From contig JASJCT010000065.1 in the NCBI GenBank assembly GCA_030065855.1, positions 1 to 43,977 on the forward strand: a stretch of DNA of 43,977 bases. The letters are read 5' to 3'. The notes under the pieces are model-generated. The model worked only from the letters and a program-made list of their open reading frames with translations, was not told where the DNA came from and ran no database searches. Source of the stretch: Myxococcota bacterium. GTDB lineage: Bacteria > Myxococcota_A > Polyangia > JAAYKL01. Shown piece by piece: positions 12,223-21,291 of this stretch. A program made the translations under genes and the position numbers. Positions within the stretch are counted from its first letter, which is position 1, and each line of letters begins with the position of its first letter.

Positions 12223-13500
12223 ATGCAGGTATCGCTCCACGCCGGCCAGGCGGAAGTCTACCATGACACCGCTCGCTTCAAAGTAGTAGCCGCTGGCCGG
12301 CGATGGGGCAAATCCTACATGGCAGCCGTCACTCTCTTCGTAGAGGCGGCCCGGAATTACAAAGTACGCTCCGACGGAGTCACCATTGACCTGGCGCTCG
12401 AGGAAGTCTACTACGTAGCGCCTACGTTCGAGCAGGGCAAGAAGATCCTTTGGCCCCTCCTCAAGGAGGTCGGCCACGAGCTGATCGACCAGAAGTACGA
12501 GAACACGGGGACCCTGACCCTCAAGAACGGGCGCAGGATCTCCATCAAAGGGGCGGATCGCCCCGATTCCCTGCGCGGGGTTGGCCTCTCCTACGTTGTC
12601 ATGGACGAATACGCGTTCATGAAGGAAGAGGTCTGGGAGATGATCATCTCTCCCGCCCTGGCGCGCGCCGAAGGCGGCGCTCTCTTCATCGGAACGCCGG
12701 ACGGCAAGAACCACTTCTACCACCTGTGGCACTACGCCCTGACAAGCGGCGACCCCGAGTGGAAGGCGTGGCACTTCAAGTCGATCGAAAACCCGCACCT
12801 TCCTGCGGCGGAAATCGACAAGGCGCGCAAGCGCATGAGCGCAGAGCGCTTCCTCCAGGAGATGGAGGCCTCATTCGAGGGCTCAGGGGGCCTGGTACTC
12901 ACCAGGGAAATGTTCCCCTTCCTGGACACCGAGCCGGAAGGCCTAACCTACATTGCTGTCGACCTGGCGGGCTTCACCAAGACCGAGGGCGGACGCAAAA
13001 TCAAGAAGCTGGACGAGCACGCCATCGCCGTAGTGGTCAACCACAAGGGCGGATGGTGGGTCAAGGAGATCATCCACGGTCAGTGGGACGTCCGAGAGAC
13101 GGCCCTGCGCATCGTCCGAGCAGTCCGCGAGCACCGCCCCCTGGCGGTGGGCATCGAGAGGGGCATGGCCCTGAACGCCGTGGTGCCCTACCTCGAGGAT
13201 ATGCAGGAGCTGCATCGAACCTATTTCAACATCGAAGAGCTGACCCACGGCAATCAGCGCAAGCAGGACCGCATCGAATGGGCCCTTTCGGGCCGTGCGG
13301 ACAAAGGCCGGATCCAGCTCAAGAAGGGAGCCTGGAACGTGCCTTTCTTCGAGCAGGCTACGGGCTTTCCGTCCCCCCTGATTCACGACGACCTTATTGA
13401 CGCCCTCGCGTACATCGATCAGCTGGTCGAGCCTTACGTTGAGACTGGCGAGATAGACGTCGAGGACTGGGAGCCGGAAGACGCAGTCGCCGGGTACTAA
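12223..13500 (+). CDS. terL: Terminase large subunit
   Basis: This 425-aa protein is the packaging motor ATPase and nuclease. The Walker A-like GRRWGKS is at residues 25-31 and the Walker B VVMDE at 125-129. The coupling motif FIGTPDG is near 155. The RNase H-like nuclease begins at AVDLAGF (Asp247), with an acidic IERG near 315 and HDDLIDALAY near the end as the last metal-binding site. It threads DNA through the portal and cuts it. The gene sits in the order expected, directly before the portal. Its sequence class might predict the end type (cos, headful or terminal repeats) after comparison with known families. Confidence 0.95.
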   Translation: MQVSLHAGQAEVYHDTARFKVVAAGRRWGKSYMAAVTLFVEAARNYKVRSDGVTIDLALEEVYYVAPTFEQGKKILWPLLKEVGHELIDQKYENTGTLTLKNGRRISIKGADRPDSLRGVGLSYVVMDEYAFMKEEVWEMIISPALARAEGGALFIGTPDGKNHFYHLWHYALTSGDPEWKAWHFKSIENPHLPAAEIDKARKRMSAERFLQEMEASFEGSGGLVLTREMFPFLDTEPEGLTYIAVDLAGFTKTEGGRKIKKLDEHAIAVVVNHKGGWWVKEIIHGQWDVRETALRIVRAVREHRPLAVGIERGMALNAVVPYLEDMQELHRTYFNIEELTHGNQRKQDRIEWALSGRADKGRIQLKKGAWNVPFFEQATGFPSPLIHDDLIDALAYIDQLVEPYVETGEIDVEDWEPEDAVAGY

Positions 13501-13509
13501 GGAGCACAA

Positions 13510-15456
13510 GTGGCGATTCCCAACCGCTTCGGCGCGAACGACAACAAGAGCATGCCCGAGTCGGCCTCGCACAGCTACGGCCGCCTGGCGGCCTGGGTCA
13601 CGGCCCGTGTGCAGCGCGGCCGGGACGTTCGTGACGAGTTCTGGGAGCATCGCTGGGAGGAAGCTACCCGCCTGTGGCGGGGCTTCTGGATTGCCAAGGA
13701 CAAGAACACCAACTCCGAGCGCTCCAAGATCATCACGCCGGCCCTGAGCCAGGCGATCGAGATGACGGTGGCGGAAATGGAAGAGGCCATCTTCTCCCGC
13801 AAGGCCTGGGTCGACATCGAAGACGACCTGGAAGACCAGCAGCGCGAAGACGCGATTGCCTCTCGAGACCTCCTCCTTGAGGACTTTGAACTCGCCGATG
13901 TAAAATCGGCGATAAGCCAGGTGCTGCTGATCGGCGCCATCTACGGCACGGGCATCGCTAAGATGAGCGTGCAGATCATCACCGAGTACATGCGCACGGC
14001 TGAAGGGCGCACCCGCCCCGTCAAGCGCCCTATCATCACTCTAATCCCCATCCGGCCGGACGAGTTCATCATCGACCCAGCCGCCCGCAACGTTGACGAG
14101 GCCCTCTACGTAGCTCACGAGATGCTGAAGCCAATCCACGGCATCCGGGAGAAGCAGGCAGCGGGGCTCTACTTCCCGGGGAACGTATCCGCCTGGAACT
14201 CAAACGAGCGCACGGACCCAACGGGTACCGGCGATACGCGGAACATCAACAAGGCCGACGAAGGCGCGATGATTCTCGAGTACTTCGGCCGAGTACCGCG
14301 GAACCTCATGCCCAACGCCAACGGCGACGAGCGGGGCATGGTCGAAGCCATCGTAGTTGTAGCGAACGAGACCACGCTGCTAAAGGCGGTTGAGAACCCG
14401 TTCACGTACAAAGACCGCCCGGTCATTGCGTACCAGCATGAAACCGTCCCCGGGGAGTTCTGGGGGCGCTCAGTCACTGAGAAAGGCTACAACGCCCAGA
14501 AAGCCCTCGACGCCGAGATGCGCGCCAGGATGGACGCGCTAGCCCTCACTACGGCGCCTATGATGGGCGCGGATGTTACCCGCCTGCCGCGCAACCCTGA
14601 TCTGCGTGTGCGCCCGGGCAAGTTCTTCCTGACCCGGGGCCGCCCTTCGGAGATTATCGAGCCGGTCGGGTTCCAGAACCCGTCTATCGCCGCCCAGTTC
14701 CAGCAGACCGGCGACCTCGAGCGCATGGTGCAGATGGGCACCGGAGCGATGGATTCGGCTACGCCGAACAACATCAGCCGGCGCAACGAGACCGCCAGCG
14801 GTATGGGCATGATGCAGGGTGGGTTCATCAAGCGCTCCAAGCGCACGATGTACAACGTCGAGCGCCACTTCCTGGATCGCCTGGTCAAGAAAGCGTTATG
14901 GCGTTACCAGCAGTTCGATCCGCGCCGCTACCCCGCCCAGGACTACAAGTTCACGGTCCACTCGACCATGGGCATGATGGCGAAGGAAGTCGAGAACATG
15001 CAGCTAGCGCAGATGCTGCAGTTCACGCCGCCGGAGTCCCCGGCGCACGGCATCATTCTCCAGGCGCTCTTTGAGAACACCGTATCTGACCACAAGGCCG
15101 TCCTGCACCAGGCCATCGCCGAGATGAACAAGCCGCCCTCGGAAGAGGAGCAGGCTATGCAGAAGCGGCAGCAGGACCTGGCCATGGCTATGGCTGAGGC
15201 CACCCTGGCCAAGGAGCAGGCGGAGGCGCAGCAGCTTCGTATCGAGAACGAGAAGCTCCAGGCGGAGACTGAGCTGGCTTTGGCTAAGGCCGAGCTTGCT
15301 CGAGTCCAGGCGGACCTCGAGGACGACAAGGTCGAGATTCAGGCCGCCAACGCAGTGACGGGGGCCGAGAAGGCCCGCCAGGCGCGCGACCAAAACGAAG
15401 TAGCGCGTGAGCGCAACGATATCGAACGACGGAAGATCAACTCGAACAGCAACTAG
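13510..15456 (+). CDS. Portal (head-tail connector) protein
   Basis: This 648-aa protein is of portal size for short-tailed phages. Position after the large terminase and before the scaffold and capsid supports the call. The middle (DEFIIDPAARNVDEA, then GEFWGRSVTEKGY and RNETASGMGMMQGG) is typical of podoviral portals. The last 130 residues are a long Gln/Glu/Ala-rich coiled coil (KEQAEAQQLRIENEKLQAE) that would form a barrel-like extension into the head. GTG start at 13510 after AAGGAGCACAA. Confidence 0.9.
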   Translation: MAIPNRFGANDNKSMPESASHSYGRLAAWVTARVQRGRDVRDEFWEHRWEEATRLWRGFWIAKDKNTNSERSKIITPALSQAIEMTVAEMEEAIFSRKAWVDIEDDLEDQQREDAIASRDLLLEDFELADVKSAISQVLLIGAIYGTGIAKMSVQIITEYMRTAEGRTRPVKRPIITLIPIRPDEFIIDPAARNVDEALYVAHEMLKPIHGIREKQAAGLYFPGNVSAWNSNERTDPTGTGDTRNINKADEGAMILEYFGRVPRNLMPNANGDERGMVEAIVVVANETTLLKAVENPFTYKDRPVIAYQHETVPGEFWGRSVTEKGYNAQKALDAEMRARMDALALTTAPMMGADVTRLPRNPDLRVRPGKFFLTRGRPSEIIEPVGFQNPSIAAQFQQTGDLERMVQMGTGAMDSATPNNISRRNETASGMGMMQGGFIKRSKRTMYNVERHFLDRLVKKALWRYQQFDPRRYPAQDYKFTVHSTMGMMAKEVENMQLAQMLQFTPPESPAHGIILQALFENTVSDHKAVLHQAIAEMNKPPSEEEQAMQKRQQDLAMAMAEATLAKEQAEAQQLRIENEKLQAETELALAKAELARVQADLEDDKVEIQAANAVTGAEKARQARDQNEVARERNDIERRKINSNSN

Positions 15457-15479
15457 CTCGCTCGCACTAGGAGGAGACA

Positions 15480-15764
15480 ATGGTTCGGCTACCCGACGAC
15501 GTCCAGAGGGAGTACGACGAACTCCAGGAGATGTTCGCCACTCCCGGCTGGAAAGGCCTCATTGATGGCTTCAAACGGGAGATTTACCAGCTACAAGCCG
15601 CCGGCTTCGAGCACGCCCGCAACTGGGGCGATCTACGAGAGATGCGCGGCCAGGCCAAGCATATGGCCTACATGATCCACCTTGAGGAGGTCGTGGATAA
15701 CGAGATGCAGGAAGCGCGTCTCGCCGCGGAACAAGAGGCGGAAGAGGCAGACGATGGCGCTTAA
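15480..15764 (+). CDS. Hypothetical 94-aa virion-region protein
   Basis: This mostly helical protein starts MVRLPDDVQREYDEL and ends in a Glu/Ala-rich tail. GGAGGAGACA precedes the ATG at 15480. Short helical proteins between portal and scaffold are common in related phages, with no established role. It overlaps the next gene by 11 nt. Confidence 0.75.
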   Translation: MVRLPDDVQREYDELQEMFATPGWKGLIDGFKREIYQLQAAGFEHARNWGDLREMRGQAKHMAYMIHLEEVVDNEMQEARLAAEQEAEEADDGA

Positions 15765-16038
15765 GGTCTACGACTACGAGTGCCGCGACTGCAGGATCAC
15801 GTTCTACGACAAGCTAGTTCGTGATGAGGAGAAGGATGACATCAAGTGCCCTTGCGGGAAAACACTTTGGCGTCTTCCAGCGCTTGCCAAGATCGATTGG
15901 GACAGTCTCGCTAGGGGCGACAACGCCAGCCCTGAGGCCAAGTCTCACTTCGCGCGCAAGCGTAGGCAGCAGAAAACGCGAGAGACCAGAGCCAAAGTTG
16001 AGCATGGGGACTACGGATCTCGTCCTGGTGCCGACTAA
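15754..16038 (+). CDS. FmdB-like zinc-ribbon protein
   Basis: This 94-aa protein starts MALKVYDYECRDC and has a second CPCGK pair about 20 residues later, the FmdB-type zinc ribbon. A basic tail (ARKRRQQKTRETRAK) follows. FmdB-like proteins occur next to portal and scaffold genes in many phages; a role in assembly or regulation has been suggested but not shown. The ATG lies inside the end of the previous gene after GAGGCAGACG. Confidence 0.75.
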   Translation: MALKVYDYECRDCRITFYDKLVRDEEKDDIKCPCGKTLWRLPALAKIDWDSLARGDNASPEAKSHFARKRRQQKTRETRAKVEHGDYGSRPGAD

Positions 16039-16130
16039 GGCCCCCCCCCCGGGTAACACGGCATCCGGTGCCGGGGGAATATCAAGAGGGATAACACGTC
16101 TAGCACGTGCCCGAGTTTAGGAGTAGTGAA
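16039..16130 (+). promoter_or_regulatory. Short intergenic region with a C10 run before the scaffold gene
   Basis: This gap holds ten cytosines in a row (16041-16050), a CGGCA-TCCGG-TGCCG hairpin and two copies of a TAACACG motif. AGGAGTAGTGAA for the scaffold start closes it. It is one of only a few gaps inside the late operon and could carry a phage-sigma promoter, though I cannot point to a -10 or -35 element. Confidence 0.35.
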
Positions 16131-16961
16131 ATGGCCCGTTACGAAGACTATCTGGCTAAACTGGAAGATAACGAGAGCGACCAGCTCGAGACTGAAATCA
16201 ACGAAGCAGCCTCCAATACGGAGCAGCGCAAAGAGAACGCCCAGCCGGGGTTCGTGATGCCTGCCCAATTTGTAGGCAAGACGCCCGAGGAAATTGCGCA
16301 GAGCTACGTAGAGCTTCAAGGAGCTTACGGACGCATGAGCAACGACCACGGAGAACTTCGAGGCACGGTCGACAAGCTCCTCCAGTCCCACGAGACGCTT
16401 CAGCAGGTGCAGGCCCCTCCCGATAAGGAGGAGCCCGTGACTGTCGACACCCTGTATGACGACGCGGAGGGAGCAATCGCTCGCGTTGCCAACAAGACTG
16501 TAGGCAGTCGTATCGAGGCGCTAGAGCAGCGTCAAGAGAAGTCGGATCGAACCCGCGCCCTGGAAGACTTCCAGGAGCGGCATCCCCACTGGCAGGACAT
16601 CTCCAACAATCCGGAGTTCCTCAAGTGGGCTACCGCTAAACCGCACCGCAACCGACTTGCTCAGGCGGCCGCTCACCAGGGCGACCTCGATGCAGCAGAT
16701 GAGCTGTTCTCCCTGTGGGAGGATAGCCAAAGTACGCTCAAGCAGAAAGAAGAGGAGACTGCTCGGCAGGAGGCAATCCAGGCGGCAACGCTGGAGACCA
16801 CCAGCCCGGGGCATGTGGACACCACGGAGACTTTCTCCCGGTCCAACCTCCTCCAGGCCCGCCTTGCAGCTAAGCGCGGAAACAAAGAGGCCCGCGCGTG
16901 GCTCCAGGCCAACGGCCCTGCTATTCAGGCAGCGTACAACGAGGATCGTATCACTGACTAA
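16131..16961 (+). CDS. Scaffolding protein
   Basis: This 276-aa protein is acidic, helical and Gln/Glu-rich, as scaffolds are, and lies directly before the capsid gene. The middle has coiled-coil stretches (SRIEALEQRQEKSDRTRAL). The C-terminus has a short positively charged helix (QARLAAKRGNKEARAW) of the kind that binds capsid protein in other phages. It would guide procapsid assembly and leave before DNA fills the head. Start at 16131 follows AGGAGTAGTGAA. Confidence 0.82.
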   Translation: MARYEDYLAKLEDNESDQLETEINEAASNTEQRKENAQPGFVMPAQFVGKTPEEIAQSYVELQGAYGRMSNDHGELRGTVDKLLQSHETLQQVQAPPDKEEPVTVDTLYDDAEGAIARVANKTVGSRIEALEQRQEKSDRTRALEDFQERHPHWQDISNNPEFLKWATAKPHRNRLAQAAAHQGDLDAADELFSLWEDSQSTLKQKEEETARQEAIQAATLETTSPGHVDTTETFSRSNLLQARLAAKRGNKEARAWLQANGPAIQAAYNEDRITD

Positions 16962-16989
16962 CTAATCAATATGCTAGGAGAACAAACAA

Positions 16990-18006
16990 ATGGCTAGTAA
17001 TGCCTGGAATCCAGGCGATACTTTCGTCAATGTCGACGTCAAAACGGGCCAGGGCACCGTATCCGCGGCTTCCCGTACCCGGTCGAATTCCGCGTTCATT
17101 CGTGAACTGTGGGAAGACGAAATCATCGCCTCCTACAAGTCCAACCTTGTGATGCCGCAGCTCGTGGTCGTGATGGACCACAATCGCAAGAAGGGCGACA
17201 CCATCCACGTTCCCAACCCGGTTCGTGGCTCCGCCTCGGAGAAGCTGACGGAATCGTCCGTGACTCTGATTGCCGCTCAGGAGGAGAAGAAGCAGTACCT
17301 CATCGACCAGCACTGGGAATACTCCCGCCTGATCGAAGATGTGGTCGACGTGCAGGCAGACGACAGCCTGCGCCGGTTCTACACCGACGACGCGGGCTTT
17401 GCCCTCGCTCGAGAGGTAGACACCAAGATCCACGACGAGGGCCAGTTCCTCAACGCCGCTACGCTCGGCTCGGTGTCGGACGCTACCGATCCTGCGGCCT
17501 CCGCTCTGGACGGCGCCGCCATCGGCTCCGGTCTGACGCAGTGGAATGCTGCCACCAGCGGTAACGGCGCTGCTCTCACCGACGCCGGCATTCGTGCCTT
17601 CACTCAGTCCCTGGACGACAATGACTCCCCGGTCGCGGGCCGGTACATGGTCATTCCTCCGGTCGCGAAGAACACCCTTCTGGGTGAGACTCGCTATACC
17701 CAGGAAGCGTTCATCGGTGAGCGAGGCGCGGAGAACTCGATCCGCAACGGTCGAGTGGGCGACGTCTACGGCACGGAAGTGTTCGTGTCCACCAACTGCG
17801 GCTCGGTCGCCTCGGCGGACTCCACGCCGTACCGCGTGGTTCTCTTCTTCCAGGAAGAGGCGATGCTTCTGATCGAGCAGCTGCGTCCGCGCGTACAGGA
17901 CCAGTACAAGCAGGAGTTCCTCAGCACGCTGATGACGGCTGATACCCTGTTCGGTACGGGCCTGCTGCGTCCGGAAGGCGGTCTGGCTATCGTGGTGCCT
18001 GCCTAA
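16990..18006 (+). CDS. Major capsid protein
   Basis: This 338-aa protein is the shell subunit, expected to have the HK97 fold. It follows the scaffold gene and contains a typical order of segments: FIRELWEDEIIASYK at the N-arm, GDTIHVPNPVRG in the E-loop region, and EEKKQYLIDQHWEYSRLIED further on. A later conserved part is GRYMVIPPVAKNTLLG. A strong ribosome site (AGGAG, then ACAAACAA) and an AT-rich leader fit high expression. The sequence resembles capsids of T7-like marine podoviruses more than those of siphoviruses, as an impression only. Confidence 0.9.
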   Translation: MASNAWNPGDTFVNVDVKTGQGTVSAASRTRSNSAFIRELWEDEIIASYKSNLVMPQLVVVMDHNRKKGDTIHVPNPVRGSASEKLTESSVTLIAAQEEKKQYLIDQHWEYSRLIEDVVDVQADDSLRRFYTDDAGFALAREVDTKIHDEGQFLNAATLGSVSDATDPAASALDGAAIGSGLTQWNAATSGNGAALTDAGIRAFTQSLDDNDSPVAGRYMVIPPVAKNTLLGETRYTQEAFIGERGAENSIRNGRVGDVYGTEVFVSTNCGSVASADSTPYRVVLFFQEEAMLLIEQLRPRVQDQYKQEFLSTLMTADTLFGTGLLRPEGGLAIVVPA

Positions 18007-18153
18007 GTGATCAAGGCTCTTCAGACTCTCTATGACCTCATGGTCGGCGTCGTGCAGAACTACGATTTCCTGGTGGAAATCATCCAGTACTACACGGAGC
18101 ACGAGAGCAAGTTCGAGAACCTGGTCGATCTGCTGAAGCAGGCAGCGGACTAA
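18007..18153 (+). CDS. 48-aa small protein after the capsid gene
   Basis: This short frame begins with GTG directly after the capsid stop (TAAGTG) and encodes MIKALQTLYDLMVGVVQNY, ending KFENLVDLLKQAAD. It has codon use like its neighbours and forms an amphipathic helix pattern throughout. There is no clear ribosome site, so ribosomes finishing the capsid gene may restart here. It may be a minor head component or regulator. An ATG at 18040 is an alternative start. Confidence 0.62.
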   Translation: MIKALQTLYDLMVGVVQNYDFLVEIIQYYTEHESKFENLVDLLKQAAD

Positions 18154-18164
18154 GCGGAAAGGGA

Positions 18165-18184
18165 GGGGGCCCTTCGGGGCCCCC
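18165..18184 (+). other. Very stable TTCG-loop hairpin after the capsid operon segment
   Basis: GGGGGCCC-TTCG-GGGCCCCC is a perfect 8-bp GC stem with a UUCG tetraloop. It lies between the 48-aa gene and the next gene. It lacks a T-run, so full termination is unlikely. It may protect the 3' end of the abundant capsid mRNA or reduce read-through into the tail genes. Confidence 0.75.
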
Positions 18185-18204
18185 AACTGTAAGGGGAGCA
18201 CGAG

Positions 18205-18408
18205 ATGTCCTACGAGAGGCGCTACGCCCCCATCGGATCCCAGTTTCCAGTGGCGTTTCCCCAGGCGGGGGGCTACTGGTACTACACCAACACAGAATTC
18301 ACTCGAGCGCAGGTGACTGTAGCGGCCACCGCGCCTCCGGATCCCCCGACCGGCTTCGAGCCAGGAGACGTGTGGATCCAGCTACCCACTAAGGATGTGC
18401 CCACTTAA
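18205..18408 (+). CDS. Hypothetical 67-aa virion-region protein
   Basis: AAGGGGAGCACGAG precedes the ATG at 18205. The protein has an aromatic segment (GGYWYYTNTEFTR), then Pro-rich and Asp/Trp residues (FEPGDVWIQLP), and looks like a small beta-type domain. Its stop overlaps the next start as TAATG, so it may work with the large surface protein that follows. No family is recognised. Confidence 0.7.
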   Translation: MSYERRYAPIGSQFPVAFPQAGGYWYYTNTEFTRAQVTVAATAPPDPPTGFEPGDVWIQLPTKDVPT

Positions 18409-20591
18409 TGCCCCCGGTCTTCATCCTCGATTCCGACAACACGTGGAAGGAGGTCACCAGGACCAACTTCAACGTTCGGGATTTGACGGCTACGAAGACT
18501 CCGGACCAGGCGTTTACGCTGGACTCTGACAACACGTGGAAGCCGTGGTTCGCCACGGACGACGGAACCATCATTCTGGTGGGCTGCGAAGAGACGGCCA
18601 CTACTGGGGACACCGTCACGGTGGACGTGCCCACGGGCGCTGCTACCGGCGACTACCTCATCGCAATCGTAGCGGTGTTTACAGACCCGACTACGGTCAA
18701 CGTGGGGCAGGTTACCACCTCCACTAGCGACTGGATTCTCCCTGCGGGGTGGACGGGGGTCGTTGATAAGGTAGGTGTGCGCCGAGACTCCAGCGACCCC
18801 TGTGTACTGGTGGCTTACAGAGAAGTGGACGGCACAGAGCCCGCTTCCTACGATTTCGAACTCAACCAGACGGTAACTACCAACCGAATTGTTGGCAACA
18901 TCTGCGCATTTCGTAACGTAGACGCTCCCATTGTGGAGAGCGCTACGGTGAGTTACGACGAGCCGGCGTTTATCCGCTCCGACGCCTCTGTAGGGCCTTT
19001 AGCCAACCGCGACGTCATTGAGGTACCGGCTATTAGAGTGCCTGGCGAGAGCGCGACTATCGTAATTTCCGCGGTCAATGGGCAGTTCAATACGACGGAT
19101 GAGCAGGGCCAGGGCGCCTCTCTCATCGACAACAAGAACGCAGGCGGCACGATCCGCGCGCGCTGGATCGATTCTGAGACTGGCGACGGCGAGGCTTTCA
19201 CTAATCTCATCACGTCCCCCTTCGACATTACCGGCGCGGACTGGACGGATGTGGGCGGCACCTCCGGCACTAACAACGCGGGCGGCCAGGATCTAGCAGA
19301 GCGCGACTCCTACTTCCTGGAGTCCGGCGCTACGGGCCGGCACGGTGTTGAGCAGGATATCTCGGTTGTAGCCGGGGAGACCTACTACATCTACTGCCTG
19401 GCGGACGCCCTCCCGGACTCAGGCGAGACACGAGAAGGCGGTCAACTTAGGGGCCTATCTCTGACTTGGACGGAAGGCGCCACTGAGGTGGGTCAGACGT
19501 ACGAGGGCAATCAGTCCAGCGCAGGCAACGCTCTAACCGTTAGAAAGCTTAGCGCGGTTGGCGCGGGGTTCGACGAATTTTACCTTTACCCCTGGCAAGG
19601 GCGCTTTACCGTAGCTTTGGCTAAGGTAACGGCAGCCGCCACGGGGACCGCCACCCTGGGCATCTACGGGGGCACTATTACGGGCAGCGTTCTAGATTGG
19701 GAAAACCGCGCAGCGGTGACCCAGACCATCTTCGACGAAGGCGCCGGCAACATCATGGAAGTGCACGGTGTATACGTAGGCACCGACCCGTGGGTAGACC
19801 CCCGCTTCAGCGAAATGGACGGCGACGATGGTACAGGATTGCTTGCCAGCGATGGTTGGGTATTGCCCCGGTTCCTAACGTCTTCGACTACTCTAGGCAC
19901 GGGTGAAAGCTCTACAGACGAAGAGATCCACACGATGCACGTAGCGTTTACTCTCCCAGCCTCCGGGGTAGCTATCGCGAGTCGTGCACGTCCAAGATTT
20001 TGGGACAACCGGGGCATCAAGCCGGACAGTCGCGGGGATAGTCAGTACCAGTACCCGGCCATTATCCCCTTTACACAGCAGACTAACCACACGCCGGAGT
20101 TCCGATTGGAGTACTCCAAGACCTCCGGCAAATGGTACTGGGAGGTTACTAATCTCAATAACTTCGCGGGCAGTGCTGCAGACTTTCGTGGCTTGTGGGC
20201 AGGTATCTGCCACGCGCACCAAGCGCAGGCTTCAGGCGTCCAGGGCTGGTCTATTGGCGGCGTAGACAGCCGCAACCGCTACGCTGTGAGCCACTCGGGA
20301 AGTTTGCGCATCGGGAGCAGCCTGTATGCGGCCATCTCGGCTACTATCGGTCAGGGGGATACCATTGAGTTTGCGTGGGACGCTGACGCGGGAACTTTGG
20401 CGGTCTACCAAGCGGGAGTGCTAGTGGATTCCGATATTCTCAACAGGGACTCTGCTTCGTACGTAGTAGGCGAGCCCTACGTTCCTTTTTGCTCCGGCCC
20501 GACCCTGCAGGATATGCGTCTGTACTTCCGAGACCAGACCGCTCTTCTCACTCAGACGCCCCCTGGCGGCTTCACGCCCATCGGAGACTAG
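18408..20591 (+). CDS. Large virion protein with SPRY-like C-terminal domain, possible head decoration or adhesin
   Basis: This 727-aa protein is beta-rich and Thr/Gly/Asp-rich, typical of a phage surface protein. Near the N-terminus the motif LDSDNTWK occurs twice, 32 residues apart. The central part has strand-rich domains of the kind seen in carbohydrate-binding modules. The last 170 residues (GKWYWEV, then GWSIGGVDS, then GDTIEFAWDADAGTLAVY) resemble a SPRY/B30.2-like fold, a protein- or glycan-binding domain. Position between capsid and tail adaptor allows a head fibre or decoration role. The pieces are seen; the function is inferred. Confidence 0.65.
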   Translation: MPPVFILDSDNTWKEVTRTNFNVRDLTATKTPDQAFTLDSDNTWKPWFATDDGTIILVGCEETATTGDTVTVDVPTGAATGDYLIAIVAVFTDPTTVNVGQVTTSTSDWILPAGWTGVVDKVGVRRDSSDPCVLVAYREVDGTEPASYDFELNQTVTTNRIVGNICAFRNVDAPIVESATVSYDEPAFIRSDASVGPLANRDVIEVPAIRVPGESATIVISAVNGQFNTTDEQGQGASLIDNKNAGGTIRARWIDSETGDGEAFTNLITSPFDITGADWTDVGGTSGTNNAGGQDLAERDSYFLESGATGRHGVEQDISVVAGETYYIYCLADALPDSGETREGGQLRGLSLTWTEGATEVGQTYEGNQSSAGNALTVRKLSAVGAGFDEFYLYPWQGRFTVALAKVTAAATGTATLGIYGGTITGSVLDWENRAAVTQTIFDEGAGNIMEVHGVYVGTDPWVDPRFSEMDGDDGTGLLASDGWVLPRFLTSSTTLGTGESSTDEEIHTMHVAFTLPASGVAIASRARPRFWDNRGIKPDSRGDSQYQYPAIIPFTQQTNHTPEFRLEYSKTSGKWYWEVTNLNNFAGSAADFRGLWAGICHAHQAQASGVQGWSIGGVDSRNRYAVSHSGSLRIGSSLYAAISATIGQGDTIEFAWDADAGTLAVYQAGVLVDSDILNRDSASYVVGEPYVPFCSGPTLQDMRLYFRDQTALLTQTPPGGFTPIGD

Positions 20592-20592
20592 C

Positions 20593-21291
20593 ATGGCAAC
20601 CTTCCTCGAAGTTACCAACCGAGTGCTGAAGCGGCTCCGCGAGGACGCGGCTACTGACGTTAACCAGGACACCCTGGTCTCAATCGTATCCGACATGGTA
20701 GCGGACATGCAGGACGACATGATCGGGCGGCATGCCTGGTCCAACTTGTTCGCCAACCAGGTGATCACGCTGGCTGACGCCACTGCCACCTACACACTGG
20801 CCATCAGCCCCAACTCCGAGCTGGCCCAGGAGCCCGGCGGCGGGCCCAACGTCTACTACTTCGAGTCGGGCGACACGCAGGCAGCCGGCTATATGTACGT
20901 GACTACTCAGCAGGAGCTTACCCAGATGAAAGCCCGCCAGGGCGATCAGACTGGTCAGCCTTGCTACATCGCGTTCACTCCCAACTACGTAGCGGGCAAC
21001 TACACCGTAGAGGTCTTCCCGGTCCCCACAGCAGGCGAAGCCGGAGATACCATCGAGGCCGAGTTCTTCGTCGTGCCTGCGCGCCTTGCTGCCAATGACG
21101 ATGCCCTCAGCGTCCCGGATAGGCCTGTTTTCCTTGGCGCGTACTACCAGGCTGTCAACGAGCGCGGCGAGGAAATCGGCGAGCCGATCCAGATCGTCGA
21201 GCGACGCGCCGTCGACGCCCTGGGCGAGGCCATCGAGAACGACATCCCCCTGCGCGAGCGGGTCAACCGATATGAGGCGTACCGGGACTAA
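20593..21291 (+). CDS. Tail adaptor protein, T7 gp11 (tail tubular A)-like
   Basis: This 232-aa protein has a helical N-terminus (VTNRVLKRLREDAA) followed by a beta-rich middle. It ends with VPDRPVFLGAYYQAVNERGEE and AIENDIPLRERVNRYEAY, typical of podoviral adaptors that sit under the portal. It would form the ring joining portal to tail nozzle. GGAGACTAGC precedes the ATG. Its stop overlaps the next gene as TAATG. Confidence 0.75.
   Translation: MATFLEVTNRVLKRLREDAATDVNQDTLVSIVSDMVADMQDDMIGRHAWSNLFANQVITLADATATYTLAISPNSELAQEPGGGPNVYYFESGDTQAAGYMYVTTQQELTQMKARQGDQTGQPCYIAFTPNYVAGNYTVEVFPVPTAGEAGDTIEAEFFVVPARLAANDDALSVPDRPVFLGAYYQAVNERGEEIGEPIQIVERRAVDALGEAIENDIPLRERVNRYEAYRD

Noticed and set aside
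16966..18201. A 411-aa frame opposite the capsid gene
   Set aside because: It is the mirror of a highly biased GC-rich coding region. The rightward capsid frame has the ribosome site, family pattern and genome context.
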